DNA of 64,000 nucleotides, taken from the NCBI GenBank assembly GCA_022483245.1, contig JAKVNR010000001.1, forward strand, positions 806,001 to 870,000. The letters are read 5' to 3'. The stretch's first letter is position 1. Each line of letters opens with the position of its first letter. The DNA comes from Lactobacillus sp. Lineage in GTDB: Bacteria > Bacillota > Bacilli > Lactobacillales > Lactobacillaceae. A program made the translations under genes and the position numbers. Below the pieces are notes generated by a model that had not been told where the DNA came from, did not search any database, and was given only the letters and a program-made list of their open reading frames with translations. Shown one piece after another: positions 1 to 9,377 of this stretch.

Positions 1-509
1 ATAAAAATATCAATTAACAAATTAACTACGGCTAAGGCAATCGATTGCTGGCCAAGTTGTTTGAGCGCAGGCTGATCTTGATTTAATAAGCCCAGTGCCC
101 CCATCGCGCCAAATAAGCCAAATAAAGCCGTTGATGCACCGGCACTGACCGCGCTATCGCCGCCAAAAGCTAGGCTGGCTAAGTTGCCGCCGATGCCGCC
201 GATTAAATAAACCACCAAAAAGCGGCTTGAGCCTAAAATGCGTTCCAGATAATTACCCATGTAGTAAATCATGACCGCATTGGTCGCCAGGTGCAAAATA
301 CCGATATGCAAAAACTGAGAAGTCAGCAGCCGCCACCATTGACCCTTCACAACCAAGAGCGGATTATACATGGCCCCTAGTTTTAGTAAAGTATTCGTAT
401 TTTGGGACCCACCGGAAAAAACTTCCACCGCAAAAACGATCACCAAACTAGCTAGCAGCAAATTGGTAATTTTTACTGGTCCGAAAATTGCTTCTTTTAT
501 CTTATTCAT
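1..509 (-). CDS. Rhomboid family intramembrane serine protease (partial, C-terminus outside window)
   Basis: The first 169 codons of a rhomboid protease are visible; the rest lies before the window start. The protein opens with a short cytoplasmic stretch and a membrane segment. It then has a tryptophan-rich amphipathic stretch, an HxxxxHxxxN region (HLATN) and, further on, GASTALFG, which holds the predicted catalytic serine. The partner histidine of the last membrane helix should lie just outside the window. Rhomboids cleave transmembrane substrates inside the lipid bilayer; no substrate can be inferred here. The ATG overlaps the end of the 5-formyltetrahydrofolate cyclo-ligase gene by 8 bases, so the two are probably translationally coupled. 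Confidence 0.88.
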   Translation of the reverse strand, partial: MNKIKEAIFGPVKITNLLLASLVIVFAVEVFSGGSQNTNTLLKLGAMYNPLLVVKGQWWRLLTSQFLHIGILHLATNAVMIYYMGNYLERILGSSRFLVVYLIGGIGGNLASLAFGGDSAVSAGASTALFGLFGAMGALGLLNQDQPALKQLGQQSIALAVVNLLIDIF

Positions 510-1056
510 GCACTGTCGTTAAAATCGTTTTCACAGGCTGGTCAGTTGCTTCAACTGGCCACTCAGGCCGCGCATACCACATCGCTGAATCAACCAAGCT
601 GATTGAAGCTACTTGCGGGTGTTTTTGCAAATAACGATCATAATAGCCGCCGCCAAAACCCAGCCGTACGTGGCCGCGTTGCGCAAAGGCAAGGCCTGGC
701 ACAATGACTAGATCACACTCATCATTGCTCTTAGCTTTGCCTGCGACTTCTAAAACGCCAAACTTGCTAGCTTCTAGCTGTGTCTGTGGATCATAAGCCA
801 GAAAAGTCAGCTGGTAATGCGGCAAAGTTTTAGGCAAAAAGACCTGCTTGCCTAACTTCCACAAAGCCGCAATTAATCTCTCAGTATCAATTTCTAGCGG
901 CAGCGATTTAGTCACTGCGACTGTTCTGGCCTTTTTTAAGGCCGGCAATGCTAAAAACTGGTCGACCAGCTCTTCATCTTCAGCTTTTTTTTGACGCGTT
1001 TCGGCAAATGCTTGTAATTTAACTAGCTGATGCTTGCGAAAACTCTCTTTATCCAT
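502..1056 (-). CDS. 5-formyltetrahydrofolate cyclo-ligase
   Basis: This 184-residue protein converts 5-formyltetrahydrofolate to 5,10-methenyltetrahydrofolate using ATP, returning a storage form of folate to one-carbon metabolism. The family signature GFGGGYYDRYL lies at residues 133-143, and an N-terminal basic segment (KHQLVKLQ) resembles the phosphate-binding region of the family. Length is normal for the family. It is followed with an 8-base overlap by the rhomboid gene, a pairing common in Firmicutes. It sits downstream of rpmG but is separated from it by an intrinsic terminator. Confidence 0.93.
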   Translation of the reverse strand: MDKESFRKHQLVKLQAFAETRQKKAEDEELVDQFLALPALKKARTVAVTKSLPLEIDTERLIAALWKLGKQVFLPKTLPHYQLTFLAYDPQTQLEASKFGVLEVAGKAKSNDECDLVIVPGLAFAQRGHVRLGFGGGYYDRYLQKHPQVASISLVDSAMWYARPEWPVEATDQPVKTILTTVHE

Positions 1057-1074
1057 TCAAAAATTATTAGCTAT

Positions 1075-1101
1075 AAAAAAACAACAGGAATTGCCTGTTG
1101 C
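1075..1101 (-). terminator. Intrinsic terminator after rpmG
   Basis: On the minus strand a perfect 7-base-pair stem (CAACAGG with CCTGTTG, at 1082-1088 and 1094-1100) is followed directly by a run of Ts. It lies right after the rpmG stop codon. Confidence 0.85.
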
Positions 1102-1106
1102 CTTAA

Positions 1107-1256
1107 TTACTTAGTTTCACGATGAAGAGTTGCACGTCTTTCAACTGGGCAATACTTCTTCAAGGCTAAGCGTTCTAGATGCTTACGCTTGTTCTTCTTT
1201 GACAGGTAAGATCTGTCGCCGCATTCAGTACACTCTAAAAGAATGTTTTCTGCCAT
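1107..1256 (-). CDS. rpmG: 50S ribosomal protein L33
   Basis: This 49-residue protein is a component of the large ribosomal subunit. It begins [15 protein letters not shown] and ends TLHRETK, both typical of L33. A CxxC pair (CTEC) is present but the second pair is reduced to a single cysteine (KYCPVERR), as in several Firmicute L33 proteins. A clear ribosome binding site (GGTGGAG) precedes the ATG. The gene stands alone, ending in an intrinsic terminator, downstream of the PBP gene. Confidence 0.95.
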   Translation of the reverse strand: MAENILLECTECGDRSYLSKKNKRKHLERLALKKYCPVERRATLHRETK

Positions 1257-1328
1257 TTTCTCCACCACCTATACTTTTTATATTGACCTTTAAATGTTAC
1301 CATTAACCACTCAAAAATTCTAGTTTTT

Positions 1329-3428
1329 CTATTTATTGAGTTTGAAATAGTCTTGCACAATTGCCTTGCCCATTTGCAAAGTGTAAGTCCCTTCTAGGTC
1401 TGGGTCCAGACCTGGGAAAACAATGGCGAAGGCAATTTTTGGATTGCTTGATGGGGCAAAACCAACAAATGAAGCGTTAATCGTTTGCGGGGCATTCTTG
1501 TTATTCGGGTGCTTCGGGTCGTAGTAGAAGGTTTCCGCCGTCCCAGTTTTACCGGAAATAGATGGCTTGACGTTCTTCAAAGTATGCGCGGTACCCCAAC
1601 TATTTGTTCCGTGAACAACGCGCCACATCCCCTGTTTAATCACCGATAACTGTGAAGTTGTCCAAGGGATCCGCATCTGCACTTTCGGCTGGGTATTGTA
1701 ATAAATATCAGTCCGGTTGCCGCTGCGGTTAGTATGACCAATTGATTGAACCAAATATGGACGCATCCGGTAACCACCGTTAGCAATCGTTGAAATATAT
1801 TGTGCCATTTGAATTGGGGTATAAGCGTCATAGTTACCGTAAGCCAGGTCTAGTACCGACCCGGTTTTTAGTTTGCCGTCGCTATTGTAATTTGAACCTT
1901 GAATCCCAGAAACTTCGCCCGGCAAATCAATGCCCGTCTTTTGACCTAAGCCAAACATTGCAAAGTTACGCCGCAATATATCAAAGGAATTATCATTCAT
2001 ATGAATGTATTCATGCGGAGTGTATTCAGCTTTGACCCACCGCAAAGCCAGCTGCATCATGTAAATGTTTGATGAAACTTCCAAAGCGCTTTGTGCATCT
2101 AGGGCGCTAAAAGTGCCCACTGGGTAAACAGATTTCTTAACTGGCGAACCTGGCAGGTAAATCGGAGTATCAGGTAAGACACTGTTTGTCGGTGTAATGA
2201 TATTATTCATTAAGCCACCAGCGACAGTTGCTCCTTTAACAGCTGACCCCATAACAAAGGACCGGTTGATTACGCCGAGGGCATCGTCAGTATTTTTATT
2301 AGTGTTAGTGTCATGATTAATTCCGGCTACGGCTAAAATTGCACCTGTATTAGGATTCATGACTACAGCATATGCCCCGTTTGAATACTGGGCCGCACCA
2401 GCTGCTTGAGCCGAAGCATAAATGCTGTTCAGAGATGACTGCACTTCTTTTTGATATTTGGCATCCAGGGTCAAAATCAAACTTGCACCAGTTTTGCCAG
2501 CATAAGTCGTTTTGGTTTGCTGCACGTGATTAGACTTCATCGTGACCTTGGACTTAGCTTTGGAACCCTTTAAAATTGGCTCATATTCTTGTTCCAGATA
2601 AGAAGTACCAACCCGGTCGTTGCGCGAATAGCCTTGTGCCAAATAGGAATTGAGCTGTTCACTTGGCAGACCAGATTTTTCAGTCGAAACAGAGCCGATA
2701 ATACTTTTGATTGACGAACCATTCGGATAAGATCTGGTCCAATCTGTCCCGATTCCGACTCCTGGCAGTTCTGATAGGTGTTCACCTACAACCGCGATTT
2801 CCTTGTCAGTCAGGCCTTGATTTTTCAAATAAATCGTCGACAAGGTGTAAGCACCAGCTATTTTGTTGTAAAGCAAAGCTGCAGTCTTTTCACGCTTAGT
2901 ATAGTGCAGGTGTTCCTTAGCGACTGCATTTAAAGCATTATTGTAAATAGTCGTATCGTCTAATGCATCGCCTTTAGCATTGTAACGCTGGTTATGCGGC
3001 AATTTAGCAGTAATCCGTTTTAAATTCTTGGAATTAGCTAAATAATAATCAGACAGCTGACGTTCAGTCGGCTTTTCATTATCTAAACTAATCAGATGAC
3101 TAAGTCGGTTAGCAACCTGATAAATCTCAGCAGTCGAGGCACTAGTTCCTTTAGTATAAGTAATCGCATTGCTGGCCTTGTTCCCAACCAATACCCGGCC
3201 GCGGTTGTCATACATCACGCCCCGAGGAACATTCGTCGACACAGTCCGCTGGTCAGTTTGCTGCACTTCGGCTTCAAACCGGCTCCCATAAACCAGTTGC
3301 AAATAAACTAATTGTCCAATCAGCAGCAAAAACAGCACGCCAATCACCCAGAGGATAATCTTCATCCGTAGCGGTGTAACGGCCTGCTTATTTTTGCCAC
3401 TCTTTTGCTTTAGCTTTAAAAAATTCAC
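1329..3428 (-). CDS. Class B penicillin-binding protein (PBP2b-type transpeptidase)
   Basis: A 699-residue monofunctional DD-transpeptidase that cross-links peptidoglycan at the outer face of the membrane. An N-terminal membrane anchor lies at about residues 22-46, then the PBP dimerisation domain, then the transpeptidase. The three catalytic motifs are present: SAVK (395-398, acylated serine), SSN (452-454) and KTGT (627-630). Its size and domain order match lactobacillus PBP2b, an elongation-type PBP; I cannot exclude a septal role from sequence alone. A bidirectional-looking terminator separates it from upstream greA, so it probably has its own promoter. Confidence 0.93.
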   Translation of the reverse strand: MNFLKLKQKSGKNKQAVTPLRMKIILWVIGVLFLLLIGQLVYLQLVYGSRFEAEVQQTDQRTVSTNVPRGVMYDNRGRVLVGNKASNAITYTKGTSASTAEIYQVANRLSHLISLDNEKPTERQLSDYYLANSKNLKRITAKLPHNQRYNAKGDALDDTTIYNNALNAVAKEHLHYTKREKTAALLYNKIAGAYTLSTIYLKNQGLTDKEIAVVGEHLSELPGVGIGTDWTRSYPNGSSIKSIIGSVSTEKSGLPSEQLNSYLAQGYSRNDRVGTSYLEQEYEPILKGSKAKSKVTMKSNHVQQTKTTYAGKTGASLILTLDAKYQKEVQSSLNSIYASAQAAGAAQYSNGAYAVVMNPNTGAILAVAGINHDTNTNKNTDDALGVINRSFVMGSAVKGATVAGGLMNNIITPTNSVLPDTPIYLPGSPVKKSVYPVGTFSALDAQSALEVSSNIYMMQLALRWVKAEYTPHEYIHMNDNSFDILRRNFAMFGLGQKTGIDLPGEVSGIQGSNYNSDGKLKTGSVLDLAYGNYDAYTPIQMAQYISTIANGGYRMRPYLVQSIGHTNRSGNRTDIYYNTQPKVQMRIPWTTSQLSVIKQGMWRVVHGTNSWGTAHTLKNVKPSISGKTGTAETFYYDPKHPNNKNAPQTINASFVGFAPSSNPKIAFAIVFPGLDPDLEGTYTLQMGKAIVQDYFKLNK

Positions 3429-3512
3429 GCTTAATCTACCTCGTTTAAACTAGACTTAGTTTAGCAAACTTGCTGGGCTAACACCAATGTTCAACTCAAA
3501 TTTAAACAAAGC

Positions 3513-3550
3513 TAAAAAATAGGCTCCTAGTTTAAAGGAGCCTATTTTCT
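3513..3550 (-). terminator. Intrinsic terminator after greA
   Basis: A near-perfect hairpin with arms AGGCTCCT and AGGAGCCT, flanked by A-rich and T-rich ends, lies between greA and the PBP gene. It serves the minus strand and is symmetrical enough to act in both directions. Confidence 0.88.
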
Positions 3551-3569
3551 AAACCTAGAAGGTCAGCGC

Positions 3570-4052
3570 TTAGCCAAGCACTTCGACCTTATTAATCGTA
3601 ACGTTAAAAGTGCCACCCGGGGTGTTGATTGCTACTTTATCACCGGTTTTTTTGCCCAGCAGTGCTTTAGCAATTGGTGAGTTGTTAGAAATTTTACCCT
3701 TAAGCGGGTCAGATTCATCAGAGCCAACGATCGTGTATGTTTCAGGATCGTCAGTTCCTTCCTCGGTATAGGTCACGGTCTTGCCAATTGAAACTTCATT
3801 AGGATCAACGCTGTCTGCATCAACAACTTGTGCATATTTCAGCATTTGTTCAATTTGCACAATCCGTGATTCAACTGCACTTTGCTCGTCCTTGGCAGAA
3901 TCATATTCTGAGTTTTCAGACAAGTCACCAAATGAACGGGCAACTTTGATCCGTTCGATAACTTCTGGCCGCTTGACCAGCTTTAAATTTTTTAATTCTG
4001 CTTCCAGCTGTTTTTTACCTTCAGCAGTCATTGGATAAACTTTTTCCGGCAT
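3570..4052 (-). CDS. greA: Transcription elongation factor GreA
   Basis: This 160-residue protein rescues backtracked RNA polymerase by stimulating cleavage of the nascent transcript. The N-terminal coiled-coil domain (about residues 10-75) carries the acidic tip motif [16 protein letters not shown]. The C-terminal FKBP-like domain follows and ends in a family-typical segment (PGGTFNVTI). Length is standard. The ribosome binding site GAGGAG precedes the ATG. It follows mltG on the same strand, an arrangement common in lactobacilli, and ends at an intrinsic terminator. Confidence 0.97.
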   Translation of the reverse strand: MPEKVYPMTAEGKKQLEAELKNLKLVKRPEVIERIKVARSFGDLSENSEYDSAKDEQSAVESRIVQIEQMLKYAQVVDADSVDPNEVSIGKTVTYTEEGTDDPETYTIVGSDESDPLKGKISNNSPIAKALLGKKTGDKVAINTPGGTFNVTINKVEVLG

Positions 4053-4126
4053 CTTTTTTGCTCCTCAAATTTTATTTTGCTTTTCTTGCAAAATCATCAT
4101 ATTACTTTTGCCTGCAATGTCAATCT

Positions 4127-5236
4127 TTACTGGCCAAGACTAGCATTCTTCTTCAAGTGCTGGTTCAAAGTGTGTGAGTAGTAAACCTTACCAGTCTTCA
4201 AATCTGCTACGAAGTACAGGTAATTGCTGCTGCGGTCTGCCGGGTGCAGGACAGCCGAAATGGAATCCAAACTCGGGTTATTGAATGGCCCCGGCCCATA
4301 CCCCTTATGCTTGTACAGGTTATACGGTGACTTGACTTTCGTATCTTTAATCGTCAACGAGTGCTTATGCTTATTGAGGGCATACATGACGGAGATATCA
4401 GATTGCAGCGGCATATCAGCATCCAACCGGTTGAAAAAGACTCCCGCTATCTTGCGGCGATCACTAGTTTTAACGCCTTCACGCTCAACTAAGGAGGCCA
4501 AAGTTAACACTTGGTGAACGGTCAGATCTTTACGCTTGATTTGACTGTAGTAAGGCGTCATCACCTGGTTGGTTTTCGCTACCATTTGCTCAACTAATTC
4601 CTTCAAAGTTGACCCGCGATAAATTTCATAGCGGGCTGGGAACAAGTATCCTTCTAAGTGATAGCGAACATGTTTAGATTTCATTGAACTAGTCAGCAGT
4701 TTTGGATGCTTCTTGGCAAGTTTTTGAACAAATTGCTTGTCCTTCATCAGCTTGAGGAAGTCTTGCTTACTGTATTTAGTACTTTTACCAATGGCCGTTC
4801 CAATTTGATCGATCGTTTCGCCTTCACGCACTAATAAGTATCCGCTCACCGGCCGGTTACCTGACCCTTGCAGCTGCCGAACGATTTGCTGAGTATTCAT
4901 GCTTGGAGAAACATAAAACTTACCAGCCTGAAAATTACTCTCGCTTTTCACTTTAAGCCAGAGGTTGAAAACTTTGGCACTGTGAATCACGTGTTTTTCC
5001 TGCAAAATTTCAGCGATATCACGGTTAGTCGCCCCAACTGGAATATCAACCGCTACGTAACGATCACTATGGCGATCAACGGGCTGCATAGCGTGATGGA
5101 TATACAAACCGCCAAACAGTACGATTAAAACCAGTAGGCCAATTAGTGTGGACCCGATCCACCGCGTAATTTTGCTGGCTGCTTGTTCTTCGCGCTGATA
5201 AGCTGCCTTCTTTTGGGCGTTAAACTTGCGCGCCAT
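4127..5236 (-). CDS. mltG: Endolytic peptidoglycan transglycosylase MltG (YceG family)
   Basis: A 369-residue membrane-anchored lytic transglycosylase that cuts nascent glycan strands and is thought to release new chains from the membrane. A basic cytoplasmic N-terminus is followed by one membrane segment (about 26-46), a LysM-like region (about 60-140) and the YceG catalytic domain. The conserved catalytic glutamate falls in ASLVEREG at residue 251. The ribosome binding site GGGGGAAA precedes the ATG. It lies between pheT and greA on one strand, so it may be cotranscribed with pheST by read-through. Confidence 0.93.
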   Translation of the reverse strand: MARKFNAQKKAAYQREEQAASKITRWIGSTLIGLLVLIVLFGGLYIHHAMQPVDRHSDRYVAVDIPVGATNRDIAEILQEKHVIHSAKVFNLWLKVKSESNFQAGKFYVSPSMNTQQIVRQLQGSGNRPVSGYLLVREGETIDQIGTAIGKSTKYSKQDFLKLMKDKQFVQKLAKKHPKLLTSSMKSKHVRYHLEGYLFPARYEIYRGSTLKELVEQMVAKTNQVMTPYYSQIKRKDLTVHQVLTLASLVEREGVKTSDRRKIAGVFFNRLDADMPLQSDISVMYALNKHKHSLTIKDTKVKSPYNLYKHKGYGPGPFNNPSLDSISAVLHPADRSSNYLYFVADLKTGKVYYSHTLNQHLKKNASLGQ

Positions 5237-5250
5237 TTTGTTTCCCCCTG

Positions 5251-7659
5251 TTAACGGATCTTAGCTTCAAGCTGGTCAAACAAAGCCGTGTCAATTTTAG
5301 CAATTGCTTTGTTAACTACGTCTTCAGTTAAGGTAGCTTCTTTATTCAAGAAAAGCAATCGATATGACAAACTCTTTTTGCCATGTTCAATTTGCATTCC
5401 ATCATAAACGTCCATGACTTGCACGTCTTGCAAATACTTGCCGCCATTTTCTTTAATGCAATCAACTACTTGAGCATTAGTAATGCCTTTATCAATCAGC
5501 AGTGAAATATCGCGTTCCATACCTGGATACTTAGGTGCTGGTTCGTTCTTGACACCAGTTGTCATCAGCGGCAAGAGGGCTTCCAAGTTTAATTCATAAC
5601 CGTACATGTCATGACCTTGCAGGTTCTTATTTTTCACCGCCAGAATTGGTGCAAGCATACCAACAAAACCAAGATAGCGCTCGCCAGCATAAACAGCAGC
5701 AGTCCTAGTCGGGTGCATGCCAGGAATCACAGCCGCTTTGAATGTCAAATCAGTTAAACCAACAGCGGCTAGCAGAGCAGTTAATTGCCCCTTGACCCAA
5801 TAGAAATCAATCGGTTGATCTTGTTTTTGCCAATTATGATTAGCAGCCGTGCCAGTGTAAATGGCAGCCAAGTGCTCTAGCTCGTTATATTTGCCATTAT
5901 CCAAATTGTAAACCCGGCCTTGCTCAAACATCGTCAATTGGTCTTGTTGATGAGTAAAGTTATAAGAAACAGCTTCCAGCAAGCCAATCATCAAGCTTTG
6001 TCGTAAAGCACTCCGGCCAGAATTCATTGGCCAAGATACTTTAACTAATCTATGGTCAGACTTAGTAAATAATTTGGCAGCCTTTGGTGCAGTCAAAGTG
6101 TAATTGATTGTTTCGTTTAAGCCTTGACCTTCAACGAGTTTGCGCAAACGGCGAATCTTAGTTTCACGCTCAGAGTAACCGCCGTGTGTTTCTGGCAACA
6201 GCGGTTGAGTTGATTCCAAGTTGTCATAACCGTATAGCCGGCCAACTTCTTCAATTAAATCAGCTGGAATTTCAATATCCCACCTGCGGTTTGGAACGGT
6301 AATCGTCAAATCGTCATCAGCCAGTTCATGACCAAAGCCCAGCCGGTCAAAGATGTTAACTACTGCTTCACCGCTTAATTTTGTGCCCAAAACATGGTTA
6401 ATGTGGCTCACAGTTGTTTTAACTACTACCGGTTGTCGCTGTTCATCGCTCGCTTTAAGCAAGCCTTCATCAACTGTAGCTTGCGCGTGGTTGCGCATCA
6501 GCATAGCGGCAATATCGATGCCTTTTTGAACATTGTCCCAGTTTAAGCCCTTTTCAAAGCGAGCTGAAGCATCAGTCCGATTAGCATGGCGCAACGCCGT
6601 TTTACGTACCAGTGCTGGATCAAAGACAGCTGCTTCTAGTAAAACATCAGTCGTTTCATCGGTTACTTCTGAATGCAAACCGCCCATCACGCCCGCTAAA
6701 CCAACTGCTTGCTTGCCATTAGCAATAACAATATCTTGTGCGTCTAAGTCAAGTTCTTTTTCATTCAGCAACTCCAACTTTTCACCAGCTTGAGCCTTAC
6801 GAACAGCCAGTTTACCGTCAGCAAAAGTTTTAGCATCATAGGCATGCAGCGGCTGGCCAGTTAGCAGCATAGCGTAATTAGTTGCGTCGACGACGTTATT
6901 GACCGGGCGAATGCCAGCATTCCATAAACGCGTTTGCAGCCATAACGGGCTTTCAGTAATTTTGACGCCGGTTAACTTGCGCAGGTAATACTTAGGTGCA
7001 AGCTTTGGATCAACTTCAACCTTTAAACTATCAGTCCAAGCTGGTCCATCTTCTTTTAAGACAATTTGTTCAATTTTAGGCTTTTGGTCAATAATTGCAC
7101 CAACTTCGTAAGCAGCACCCTCCATTGATAAGGTATCAGCCCGGTTGGGAGTAATATCAAAGTCAAAAATGTAGTCATCCATTCCCAAAGCATGGTAAAC
7201 GTCTTGACCTGGTTCAACCTCGCTATCAGCTGGGAAGACGAAAATGCCGTGCAGATATTTAGCTGGCACTAATTTGTCAGGAAAGCCAATTTCTTGCAGC
7301 CCGCAGATCATCCCATTTGATTCGATCCCGCGGATCTTGCCGCGCTTAATTTTTTCATTGCCGGCAATCCGGGCACCATGCAAAGCCACGATCACATCTT
7401 GACTGCTAGCTACATTGGGAGCACCGCAGACAATTTGAATTGGTTCGTCTTCGCCGACTTCAACTTGGCATTTGTGCAGGTGCGTGCCTTCAACTTTTTC
7501 ACAAGTTAAAACATGCCCCACGACCAGCTTTTTCAAACCGTCCATTGGGTGGTCAGTGGTTGGAATTTCAACCCCGGTCCGGGTAATTTTTTCGGCTAAA
7601 ACAGCTGGTTCAATGTCCAGCTTCAAAAAATCTTGTAACCAATTATACGAAATTAACAT
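5251..7659 (-). CDS. pheT: Phenylalanyl-tRNA synthetase beta subunit
   Basis: An 802-residue subunit of the heterotetrameric enzyme that charges tRNA-Phe. It carries an OB-fold tRNA-binding domain (about residues 40-150), the B3/B4 editing domain, the B5 DNA-binding-like domain (about 400-475), a catalytic-like core and a C-terminal anticodon-binding FDX-ACB domain (from about 710). The ATG touches the last base of the pheS stop codon, indicating tight translational coupling. It is controlled with pheS by the T-box leader upstream of pheS. Confidence 0.97.
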   Translation of the reverse strand: MLISYNWLQDFLKLDIEPAVLAEKITRTGVEIPTTDHPMDGLKKLVVGHVLTCEKVEGTHLHKCQVEVGEDEPIQIVCGAPNVASSQDVIVALHGARIAGNEKIKRGKIRGIESNGMICGLQEIGFPDKLVPAKYLHGIFVFPADSEVEPGQDVYHALGMDDYIFDFDITPNRADTLSMEGAAYEVGAIIDQKPKIEQIVLKEDGPAWTDSLKVEVDPKLAPKYYLRKLTGVKITESPLWLQTRLWNAGIRPVNNVVDATNYAMLLTGQPLHAYDAKTFADGKLAVRKAQAGEKLELLNEKELDLDAQDIVIANGKQAVGLAGVMGGLHSEVTDETTDVLLEAAVFDPALVRKTALRHANRTDASARFEKGLNWDNVQKGIDIAAMLMRNHAQATVDEGLLKASDEQRQPVVVKTTVSHINHVLGTKLSGEAVVNIFDRLGFGHELADDDLTITVPNRRWDIEIPADLIEEVGRLYGYDNLESTQPLLPETHGGYSERETKIRRLRKLVEGQGLNETINYTLTAPKAAKLFTKSDHRLVKVSWPMNSGRSALRQSLMIGLLEAVSYNFTHQQDQLTMFEQGRVYNLDNGKYNELEHLAAIYTGTAANHNWQKQDQPIDFYWVKGQLTALLAAVGLTDLTFKAAVIPGMHPTRTAAVYAGERYLGFVGMLAPILAVKNKNLQGHDMYGYELNLEALLPLMTTGVKNEPAPKYPGMERDISLLIDKGITNAQVVDCIKENGGKYLQDVQVMDVYDGMQIEHGKKSLSYRLLFLNKEATLTEDVVNKAIAKIDTALFDQLEAKIR

Positions 7660-8720
7660 TAGTCTTCCTCCTGCCGAAATTGCGTCAAGAACCGAATATC
7701 ATTAGTGTAGAAATCACGAATATCGTCAATGCTGTATTTCAAAATTGCGAACCGGTCTAAGCCTACGCCAAAGGCGAAGCCGCCATAAACATTGCTATCA
7801 ATCCCAGCATTTTCCAGCACGTTCGGGTGAACCATCCCGGCACCTAGGACTTCAATCCAGCCTTCGTATTTACAAATTGGACAGCCCTTGCCGCCGCAAT
7901 TAAAGCAGCGCACATCCATTTCAACTGATGGCTCAGTAAATGGGAAGTAGCTTGGACGCAGCCGAGTTTCGGTACTGCCGAAAACATGCTTGGCAATCAT
8001 TTCTAAGGTTCCCTTTAAGTCGCCCATTGTCACGTGCTTATCAACGACTAAGCCTTCCATCTGCATGAATTGGTGGGAGTGGGTCGCATCGTCATCATCG
8101 CGGCGGTAAACCTTACCAGGACCAACCATCTTCAATGGTCCTTGGCTACAGTCGTGCTTTTCCAAAACGCGGGCCTGGTCACCAGAAGTTTGCGTCCGCA
8201 GCAGGTGCTCATCATCAATCCAGAAAGTAGCCTGCATGTCGCGAGCTGGGTGATCTTTTGGCAAGTTCATCATTTCAAAGCAGTAATGGTCAGTTTCAAT
8301 TTCTGGCCCCTGCACGACTTGGTAACCCATCCCAATGAAGAATTTTTCCAAATCATCTTCCATAATCCGCAGGACATGCTTGGACCCCATGAGCGGCTCT
8401 CTGCCTGGCAAAGTAACATCCAGCTTTTCTTCTTCAAGGCGCTGCTCAATTAACTTGTGGGTCAAGTCTTGGTTAGCTTGATCCAGCGAAGCTTGGAACT
8501 TATCGCGCAGAGAGTTAACTTGCTGACCTAAAGTGCGCCGATTTTCTGGGGCAACATCTTTCATAGAGTGCAAAATTTCGGTCAGTTTGCCTTTACGCCC
8601 CATAAACTTAACGCGAATATCATTTAATTTTTCTTTATTAACGGCTTGATTAATTTCTTGGCTGCCCTCAGCTTGAATTTCTTTCAGCCGAGCCAGCAGC
8701 TTGTCTAATTCGTCGCTCAT
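7659..8720 (-). CDS. pheS: Phenylalanyl-tRNA synthetase alpha subunit
   Basis: A 353-residue class II synthetase subunit holding the active site for phenylalanine and ATP. An N-terminal coiled coil is followed by the class II core, including the GMGYQVVQGPEIE motif, the HSHQFMQ region and the C-terminal motif 3 (GGFAFGVGLDRFAIL). I start it at MSDELDKLL because AAGGAG lies just upstream. The open frame continues another 53 codons, but that extension runs through the T-box leader and is not protein-coding. Confidence 0.97.
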   Translation of the reverse strand: MSDELDKLLARLKEIQAEGSQEINQAVNKEKLNDIRVKFMGRKGKLTEILHSMKDVAPENRRTLGQQVNSLRDKFQASLDQANQDLTHKLIEQRLEEEKLDVTLPGREPLMGSKHVLRIMEDDLEKFFIGMGYQVVQGPEIETDHYCFEMMNLPKDHPARDMQATFWIDDEHLLRTQTSGDQARVLEKHDCSQGPLKMVGPGKVYRRDDDDATHSHQFMQMEGLVVDKHVTMGDLKGTLEMIAKHVFGSTETRLRPSYFPFTEPSVEMDVRCFNCGGKGCPICKYEGWIEVLGAGMVHPNVLENAGIDSNVYGGFAFGVGLDRFAILKYSIDDIRDFYTNDIRFLTQFRQEED

Positions 8721-8737
8721 CTTTTTCTCCTTAAACA

Positions 8738-8950
8738 AAAAAGCTCCGTCCCTCAAAGGGACGAAGCTACGCGGTACCACCCTAGTTTGGGCAAAAGCGC
8801 CCACACTTTCTGCTCTGTTAACGGTAAAGCACCGGAATTGATTAGATTCAGCTCCCAAGATGAAATTCATGGCCTGCAACTTGCAGCTTCACACCAACTG
8901 CTGCTCTCTGAAAAGCCAGCTACCACTACTAGTCTTGATCATTACATTTT
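8738..8950 (-). promoter_or_regulatory. T-box leader (tRNA-Phe sensing) of pheST
   Basis: The conserved T-box motif (GGGTGGTACCGCG on the minus strand) lies at about 8767-8783. It is followed by a terminator hairpin (GTCCCTTTGAGGGAC flanked by AGCTTC and GGAGCT) and a T run at about 8738-8765. A candidate UUC phenylalanine specifier lies in the Stem I region at 8862-8864. T-box RNAs bind uncharged tRNA and switch from terminator to antiterminator, so pheST would be induced when Phe-tRNA is undercharged. Confidence 0.92.
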
Positions 8951-8985
8951 CAACATTTTAAAACAACTACCACTAGAAAACAAGC

Positions 8986-9330
8986 CTATTCAGCCCACTT
9001 ATCAGCCCAAGTATGAACCTGATCAAAGACAGGCTTTAATTCGGCGCCCTTTTTCGTCAGCCGGTAGGAAATGATGCCGGTTTGCGCATCAACTTGCCGG
9101 TCGACAATCTTCAATTCTTCCAGTTCATGCAAGCGCTCAACCAAAACGCGGTCTGAGCACCGGGTCAACGACCGAGTTAAATCTTTAAATCTGAGCGGTT
9201 TTTGATCGCATAAGGTACTAATAATCAAACCTGTCCATTTCTTACCGATAATTTTAAAGGCATTCACAAAATGCGCACACTGCGAATAATCTTCAGCTGG
9301 AATACAGCCACTTTGCTTTTCTTCAGGCAT
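8986..9330 (-). CDS. HxlR family winged-helix transcriptional regulator
   Basis: This 114-residue protein has the HxlR core: an N-terminal segment with two cysteines (residues 9 and 18), then KKWTGLIISTLCDQKPLRFKDL and RVLVERLHELEEL, the winged helix-turn-helix, and a C-terminal helix. HxlR proteins often act as dimers sensing thiol-reactive or aldehyde stress, but no target gene is apparent here. Ribosome binding site GGAGGG precedes the ATG. An almost perfect 24-base inverted repeat lies in its promoter region, suggesting self-regulation. It sits between a TrmH methylase gene and the pheST leader on the same strand. Confidence 0.88.
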   Translation of the reverse strand: MPEEKQSGCIPAEDYSQCAHFVNAFKIIGKKWTGLIISTLCDQKPLRFKDLTRSLTRCSDRVLVERLHELEELKIVDRQVDAQTGIISYRLTKKGAELKPVFDQVHTWADKWAE

Positions 9331-9353
9331 AGCCTGTTTCCCTCCTTAAATTG

Positions 9354-9377
9354 CTTGTCATTAATATTAATAGCAAG
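9354..9377. promoter_or_regulatory. Inverted repeat, candidate operator of the HxlR regulator
   Basis: A 24-base near-perfect dyad lies 24-47 bases upstream of the hxlR-type ATG. Its centre is the palindrome ATTAATATTAAT and its outer arms are CTTG and CAAG; only two symmetric positions break the dyad. It overlaps a possible minus-strand -10 region, as expected for an autorepressor site. Binding by the neighbouring regulator is inferred. Confidence 0.55.

Noticed and set aside
8070-8453. A 127-codon plus-strand open frame inside pheS
   Set aside because: It is an antisense shadow of a clearly coding gene with no ribosome binding site or recognisable product.
8721-8879. A 53-codon N-terminal extension of pheS
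   Set aside because: It reads through the T-box leader and terminator; the internal ATG has an AAGGAG site and matches the family N-terminus.
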